Assembly (NCBI GenBank): GCA_023392595.1
Contig: JAEVYU010000001.1
Span: forward strand, 20,182 to 84,181
Source of the DNA: Bacillota bacterium
GTDB taxonomy: Bacteria; Bacillota; UBA4882; UBA8346
Reading direction: 5' to 3'
Length of the DNA: 64,000 bases
The position numbers were made by a program, and so were the translations under genes. A model generated the notes under the pieces. That model was not told the origin of the DNA and did not search any database. It saw only the letters and a program-made list of their open reading frames with translations. Of this stretch, positions 60,616 to 64,000 are shown one piece after another; within the stretch, counting starts at the first letter, position 1; every line of letters starts with the position of its first letter.

Positions 60616-60706
60616 AGGGAAATAAACAGAGTGACGGGTTGATAGAGAGCGCTTTGGACGGTTGGTTGGGAAAGAAATAAGCCATAGCCGCACTGTTAAA
60701 GTTTTT

Positions 60707-60752
60707 ATATACGACTTATGTCGTATATGGTTAAAATATATGCGCGTATACG
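60707..60752. repeat. Inverted repeats with ATACGAC/GTCGTAT arms
   Basis: ATATACGAC/GTCGTATAT (60707-60728) forms a hairpin with a TTAT loop. GTATACGACATAAGTC at 60737-60752 is a second, inverted copy of its GACTTATGTCGTATA core. A CCCGC...GCGGG hairpin follows at about 60798-60817. They lie just before the exported hypothetical gene. Confidence 0.65.
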
Positions 60753-60844
60753 ACATAAGTCGGGAATGCAGTAGTTATATGTAATGCCTGCCGCTTTGCC
60801 CGCCTTCCTAGCGGGCAAGTAAAAACATTGGGGAGATTAATAAA

Positions 60845-61390
60845 GTGAAAAAGACTATTTTTGTAGCTATTTTTTTATGTTTATTTGTTATTAATTATTC
60901 TATATATGCTGTATCCAATAAAAGTCAGTATCTTTGGAATATCGGACATAATCGCGGTGAACTAATTAAGCAACCAAATGGACCTTTTGAGGTAATGATT
61001 TTTGATCATGACGCTCAGGGTTGTTATATGGGGATTGTTTATTATAAGATTCGAGATAATGGAACAGTTGATGCTATATGGAAATTTTCTAAGTGTTTTT
61101 GGCAAGAAGAAAGTTGGTGTGCTGATATAAATAGTTTTGCTTGGAGTATTGATGGTAAATACTTATATGTCGGAACTTCAGAAATTTATGGAGATGGAAG
61201 TCTTTTTGAATTAGATTTATATAATAAAAAGGCTCGCTCTATCTTTCCTCAAGAAAAGGACTTAAAGACATGGAAAGAGCGAGAATACTTAACGACAAAA
61301 ATAAAAGACATAGATATTCAAAGGAATATAATAACAGTTGAAGTAGACACGGGTAAGGAAAAATTATTGAAAGAAATAAAAATGCTTTAA
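60845..61390 (+). CDS. Exported hypothetical protein
   Basis: The protein is 181 residues. A signal peptide (residues 1-23, ending SIYA) is followed by a beta-rich domain with 'SFAWSIDGKYLYVGTSEIYGDGSLFELDLY', which reads like one or two beta-propeller blades. GTG 60845 has TTGGGGAG. The small size and AT-rich codons match other cassette-type genes. No family is recognised. Confidence 0.65.
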   Translation: MKKTIFVAIFLCLFVINYSIYAVSNKSQYLWNIGHNRGELIKQPNGPFEVMIFDHDAQGCYMGIVYYKIRDNGTVDAIWKFSKCFWQEESWCADINSFAWSIDGKYLYVGTSEIYGDGSLFELDLYNKKARSIFPQEKDLKTWKEREYLTTKIKDIDIQRNIITVEVDTGKEKLLKEIKML

Positions 61391-61454
61391 AAACTTTGAA
61401 AGTATGTATGTCGCCTCACCGTCCTGGTTCGGCTAAGTGAGGCGGCAGACACTA

Positions 61455-61636
61455 CATATAACACCGCGTTACTGCTTACGGGGCGCGGTATTCGAAGAAG
61501 TGGACTCGAAGAAGAAAGCTGAATCATGAGGTTTTTTCAGGAAGCATATTCATGAAGCTGCCGCGCCCACATCGATACAGCTAAGTCGAAGTATCACTAA
61601 GCTTTGTGGACGTCTGCAACACGTGGACGATATATG
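61455..61636 (+). repeat. attC-like element E8
   Basis: CATATAAC (61455) and GATATATG (61629-61636) are inverted at the ends. GCGTTACTGC and GGGGCGCGG follow the left box as in E9 and E10, and a central nested hairpin CCACA..GATAC...GTATC..TGTGG lies near 61567-61609. The L-type arms are weakly paired here. A GTCGCCTCAC...GTGAGGCGGC hairpin directly precedes the element, after the exported gene. Confidence 0.55.
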
Positions 61637-61706
61637 AAATTGTCAGCCCCAATGATAAAGGTTTGAGGGCAAAATCATTTGCCCCCGTCCTGGGGGCAGA
61701 GGCCAA

Positions 61707-61976
61707 TTATTGAAGCCGAATTTCGAGGGTTTTTCCCATAGCTTGAGCTACTTTACCTAAGAATTCAATGGTAGGATTGTAATCACCGCTTTCAAGTCTG
61801 GAAATATTGGATTGTTTTGTTCCAACTAATTCGGCAAGTTGTTCTTGAGTTAAGTTCAATTCATGTCTGGCTTTTATGATTTCTCTAACAACCTTGTATT
61901 CAATGGAGTTATTATCAAGTTCTTTAATAACTTCCGGATCGGAATTAATGATTTGTTTGGCATCATCCCATTTCAT
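61707..61976 (-). CDS. higA: HigA-like XRE-family antitoxin
   Basis: The protein is 89 residues. An N-terminal helix ('DDAKQIINSDPEVIKELD') is followed by an XRE helix-turn-helix, 'LTQEQLAELVGTKQSNISRLESG', and ends 'VAQAMGKTLEIRLQ'. It should bind and neutralise the RelE-like toxin encoded just upstream and repress the promoter. ATG 61976 overlaps the toxin stop by 4 nt, with AGGAGG inside the toxin gene. Toxin-first order is typical of higBA. It is on the strand opposite to neighbouring cassette genes. Confidence 0.88.
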   Translation of the reverse strand: MKWDDAKQIINSDPEVIKELDNNSIEYKVVREIIKARHELNLTQEQLAELVGTKQSNISRLESGDYNPTIEFLGKVAQAMGKTLEIRLQ

Positions 61977-62335
61977 TGTTCGCACCTCCTGATGTAGTCT
62001 TGCATATATTTTCTGGCTATTTCAAGTTCTCTTTCCGGGGTTTTATTGGATTTTTTCACAAAGCCATGTAAAAGAACAAAGGTATTATCTAAATGAATAA
62101 AGTAAAAAATTCTTGAAATATCAGAAGCAAATTGAATTCGTAATTCCCATAAACCTTTATAATTCTCACCTTCGATTTTCCGGGTATGGGGATAAGTCAA
62201 ATTAATCCCAAACTCTTCGAGAAGATCAATCTCTCGTTCAATCTTTGCCCGGTGCTTCGGGGGTAAAGACTGAATGAAATCAAGGACGGGACATTGCAGA
62301 TTATCTTTTTCAAATAATTCAATGCTCCATTTCAT
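61973..62335 (-). CDS. higB: HigB-like (RelE/Gp49 superfamily) toxin
   Basis: The protein is 120 residues. It has the phage-derived Gp49-like HigB pattern: 'CPVLDFIQSLPPKHRAKIEREIDLLEEFG', 'KGLWELRIQFASDISRIFYF' and 'VLLHGFVKKSNKTPERELEIARKY'. Such toxins cleave mRNA on the ribosome. ATG 62335 coincides with the predicted transcription start, so the message may be leaderless. It overlaps higA by 4 nt. Confidence 0.88.
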   Translation of the reverse strand: MKWSIELFEKDNLQCPVLDFIQSLPPKHRAKIEREIDLLEEFGINLTYPHTRKIEGENYKGLWELRIQFASDISRIFYFIHLDNTFVLLHGFVKKSNKTPERELEIARKYMQDYIRRCEQ

Positions 62336-62341
62336 ATTTAT

Positions 62342-62369
62342 ATTATATATCATATACGATATAATGCAA
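62342..62369 (-). promoter_or_regulatory. higBA promoter with palindromic operator in the spacer
   Basis: On the reverse strand, TTGCAT and TATAAT are 16 nt apart, and the spacer is the inverted repeat ATATCGTATATGATAT. The -10 box ends 6 nt before the higB ATG. A bound HigA dimer would cover the promoter. Confidence 0.6.
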
Positions 62370-62509
62370 GTTTATTATTCCAGCTTATGCTTAAAGTATG
62401 TAAGAAAAATTTGGGAATTGGTAATTTTGAATGTATAATAAAAGGAACTAATGGGATTTTTTGGCTTCCGTCTTCCTAACTCCAGCAAAAAAAGGGGCTA
62501 ATCAATCCA

Positions 62510-62686
62510 TATATCACAGGGTTACTGCTTTGGGCGCGGTAATTCGGAGAAGCAGATTCGAAGCAGAAAGATGATTCATGATGTTGTTCAAAGAAGTTGA
62601 CTCACGACGTTGGCGAGCCATATCCCCAAACCTAAGATAGGAGCTATCTAAGGTTTGGGGACGTCGGTAACCCTGGGACGTTAGGC
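62510..62686 (+). repeat. attC-like element E9 (complete)
   Basis: Perfect L-type arms CAGGGTTAC (62517-62525) and GTAACCCTG (62667-62675) lie inside a degenerate left box (ATATATCA) and a canonical right box GTTAGGC (62680-62686, fitting GTTRRRY). In the centre, a 17-bp hairpin with one mismatch (62624-62660, CCCCAAACCT...AGGTTTGGGG) is present. A CACCCCA/TGGGGTG hairpin (62706-62723) follows, before the methyltransferase gene. Confidence 0.65.
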
Positions 62687-62771
62687 GACAGACCACGCAA
62701 AAGCTCACCCCATCCGTGGGGTGTCCAAAAATCTTTGAAGTTAAGTACTTATTAAAGGAGTAATTAAACTA

Positions 62772-63704
62772 ATGGATTATAGTAGAAAAATTTCAGAGCG
62801 TCTTTGGAATTTACCTGATAAAGGTGAACTTGAAAGCATGCGAGAAAAGACTTTTATTGATGATATTGTACAAAAAAGCCATATTGAGAAGGAATTATTA
62901 GCAAATATTGATGGTATTAATACGATATTCGATGCAGGAGGAGGCTCCGGGAGATTTTCTATTTTACTTGCTAAACGTGGACTGCATATAACTCATTTTG
63001 ATATATCCCAACCAATGATCGATAAAGCAAAAGAGCTTGCTCAAAAGGAAGGAGTTTTGGCGAATATTGAATTTGTAAAAGGCGCATTGGAAGATTTATC
63101 AGCCTATTCAGACAAATCATTTGATATGGTTATATCATTTGATGCCCCCATATCGTATACGTATCCGAATCAGAATACTATAATTAAAAATCTTGTACGG
63201 CTTGCAAAAAATAAGATAATGATTAGTGTTTCCAGTCGATTAGGATATCTGCCATATTTGGCCAACCCTCTACAAAAAATCCAATTTATCCTTGATAAAA
63301 ATTCTTCGAATAGTTGGGTGCAATGGTGTTTGCAAAATAAGGATAATATGATTAACGACTTCTCATTTAATGCAGACATTTGTTATGAAATGTTAAGTCA
63401 GGGAATAGTTGGAAATGGGAAAGAAGAAATAGAAGCATTTGAAAAGGGTGAAACACCGTGGGTAATAACTTATACCTTTATGCCTGATGAATTAAGTGGC
63501 ATTCTACAAAGCTTTGGAGTAAAAAACATCCGTCTTGCTGGTCCAGGCGCTTACGCTAGAACGATACCTAACGAATTGCTTGTTAATATAATGAATGATC
63601 CTAAGCAAAAAGCGGATTTCTTAAATTTCTGCTATAAATATGATAGTAATCAATATGTTTGCGGTATGGGTAAGGATAACTTATTTGCTTATGGAGAGAT
63701 ATAA
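62772..63704 (+). CDS. Class I SAM-dependent methyltransferase
   Basis: The protein is 310 residues. The SAM-binding motif FDAGGGSGRF (residues 53-62) is followed by HFDISQPMI, 'GALEDLSAYSDKSFDMVISFDA' and a C-terminal helical lid. The substrate is unknown; the general form resembles UbiE/Methyltransf_11 small-molecule enzymes. AAAGGAG lies upstream. It is placed directly after the complete attC-like element E9 and before E10, like a single-gene cassette. Confidence 0.88.
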   Translation: MDYSRKISERLWNLPDKGELESMREKTFIDDIVQKSHIEKELLANIDGINTIFDAGGGSGRFSILLAKRGLHITHFDISQPMIDKAKELAQKEGVLANIEFVKGALEDLSAYSDKSFDMVISFDAPISYTYPNQNTIIKNLVRLAKNKIMISVSSRLGYLPYLANPLQKIQFILDKNSSNSWVQWCLQNKDNMINDFSFNADICYEMLSQGIVGNGKEEIEAFEKGETPWVITYTFMPDELSGILQSFGVKNIRLAGPGAYARTIPNELLVNIMNDPKQKADFLNFCYKYDSNQYVCGMGKDNLFAYGEI

Positions 63705-63768
63705 GAATAAAAAATGTAAAATGCCATCATCCTTGACGGCTTGGACTTCGTGGGGCAATGGTCCGATC

Positions 63769-63866
63769 GCCTAACAAAGGGTTACTGCTTGGGGCGCGGT
63801 TATTCGAAGAAGCAGATTCGAACCAGAAAGATAATTCATGAAGCTGATTCAAGAAGTTGACTCATG
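63769..63866 (+). repeat. attC-like element E10 (left half, interrupted)
   Basis: GCCTAAC (63769, fitting RYYYAAC exactly), then GGGTTACTGC and GGGGCGCGG, and the long AATTCATGAAGCTGATTCAAG stretch shared with E9. At about 63866 the sequence switches to repeat R2 (copy C), so the central hairpin and right boxes are missing. Confidence 0.6.
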
Positions 63867-64000
63867 TTTGTTACAATTGGCCTAAACTATGCCTAAAAGA
63901 AATGCAGCTACTTGTTGCAGTCTATCGACCTTCCCCTCCCTTTAGCATTTGAATCAGACCAGCGGTCAAAGGGAGGGGAAATGCTACCGAACATCTTTTA
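63867..64000. repeat. Repeat R2, copy C (3' half, cut by window end)
   Basis: From TTGTTACAATTGGCCTAAAC the sequence follows copies A and B from their midpoint (54077 and 60316). It includes one CTTCCCCTCCCTTT/AAAGGGAGGGGAAA hairpin and continues beyond the window. It starts within the attC-like element E10. Confidence 0.8.

Noticed and set aside
1..64000. tRNA, rRNA, riboswitch and complete insertion sequence genes
   Set aside because: No stretch showed a tRNA clover-leaf with a T-loop GGTTCRA block, a known riboswitch core, or a full transposase reading frame. This was by eye only; tRNAscan-SE, Infernal and ISEScan would be decisive.

Overview
The window looks like a chromosome segment of a spore-forming member of the Firmicutes (Bacillota) that probably has two membranes. 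Spore-lineage genes are present: ylbJ, yqfC, yqfD, a SpoIID/LytB protein, an alpha/beta-type SASP, yqhV-like and ypiB-like. Alongside them are an outer-membrane beta-barrel porin-like protein, an exported OmpA-domain protein, a Spy/CpxP-like exported protein, and a sugar-binding protein whose signal peptide lacks a lipobox cysteine. Diderm spore-forming lineages (for example Halanaerobiales, Negativicutes or Limnochordia/Hydrogenispora-type bacteria) would fit; the sequence alone does not decide between them.

Layout. 1-3.7 kb: the 3' part of hypE, an exported beta-propeller protein, and a glutaredoxin/thioredoxin-reductase pair. 3.8-24 kb: a conserved housekeeping and sporulation block, ylbJ, yqfC-yqfD-phoH-pgpH-ybeY-dgkA/PAP2-cdd-GNAT-era-spoIID-queA-tgt-yajC-HD hydrolase, then two reverse-strand envelope genes, two small membrane proteins and secD-secF. 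24-28.5 kb: a DeoR-regulated sugar ABC transporter. 28.5-38.5 kb: envelope, spore and stress genes (OmpA-like, comA, UPF0756, YqhV-like, porin-like, SASP, murC, YpiB-like, an ArgA-like acetyltransferase, hsp20). 38.6-45 kb: an OmpR-type two-component system next to a Spy-like protein, an Nramp metal transporter, a LysR remnant and two DJ-1/PfpI genes. 45.4-49.7 kb: a MarR regulator with a heterodimeric ABC exporter.

From about 49.7 kb to the end the character changes. Genes become AT-rich, single and unrelated in function: SUKH-like, HEAT-like, GNAT, the RloA/RloB (AbiL-type) defence pair, DUF2442, aldo/keto reductase, HigBA and a methyltransferase. Several are truncated. Long non-coding repeats separate them. 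At least nine intergenic regions carry related palindromic elements that begin with an AAC-ending box and, where complete (51.3 and 62.6 kb), end with a GTTAGNC box. Inside these lie perfect complementary L-type arms and a central hairpin. This is the layout of integron attC recombination sites, so I read the region as an eroding gene-cassette array without a visible integrase. A second family of hairpin-rich repeats (two full copies of about 550 bp plus partial copies), built on CCCCTCCC/GGGAGGGG arms, has moved within the same region and appears to interrupt one attC-like element. A maturase-like remnant is also present.

No tRNA, rRNA or CRISPR array was found. Start sites below were chosen mainly by Shine-Dalgarno spacing and family start position.
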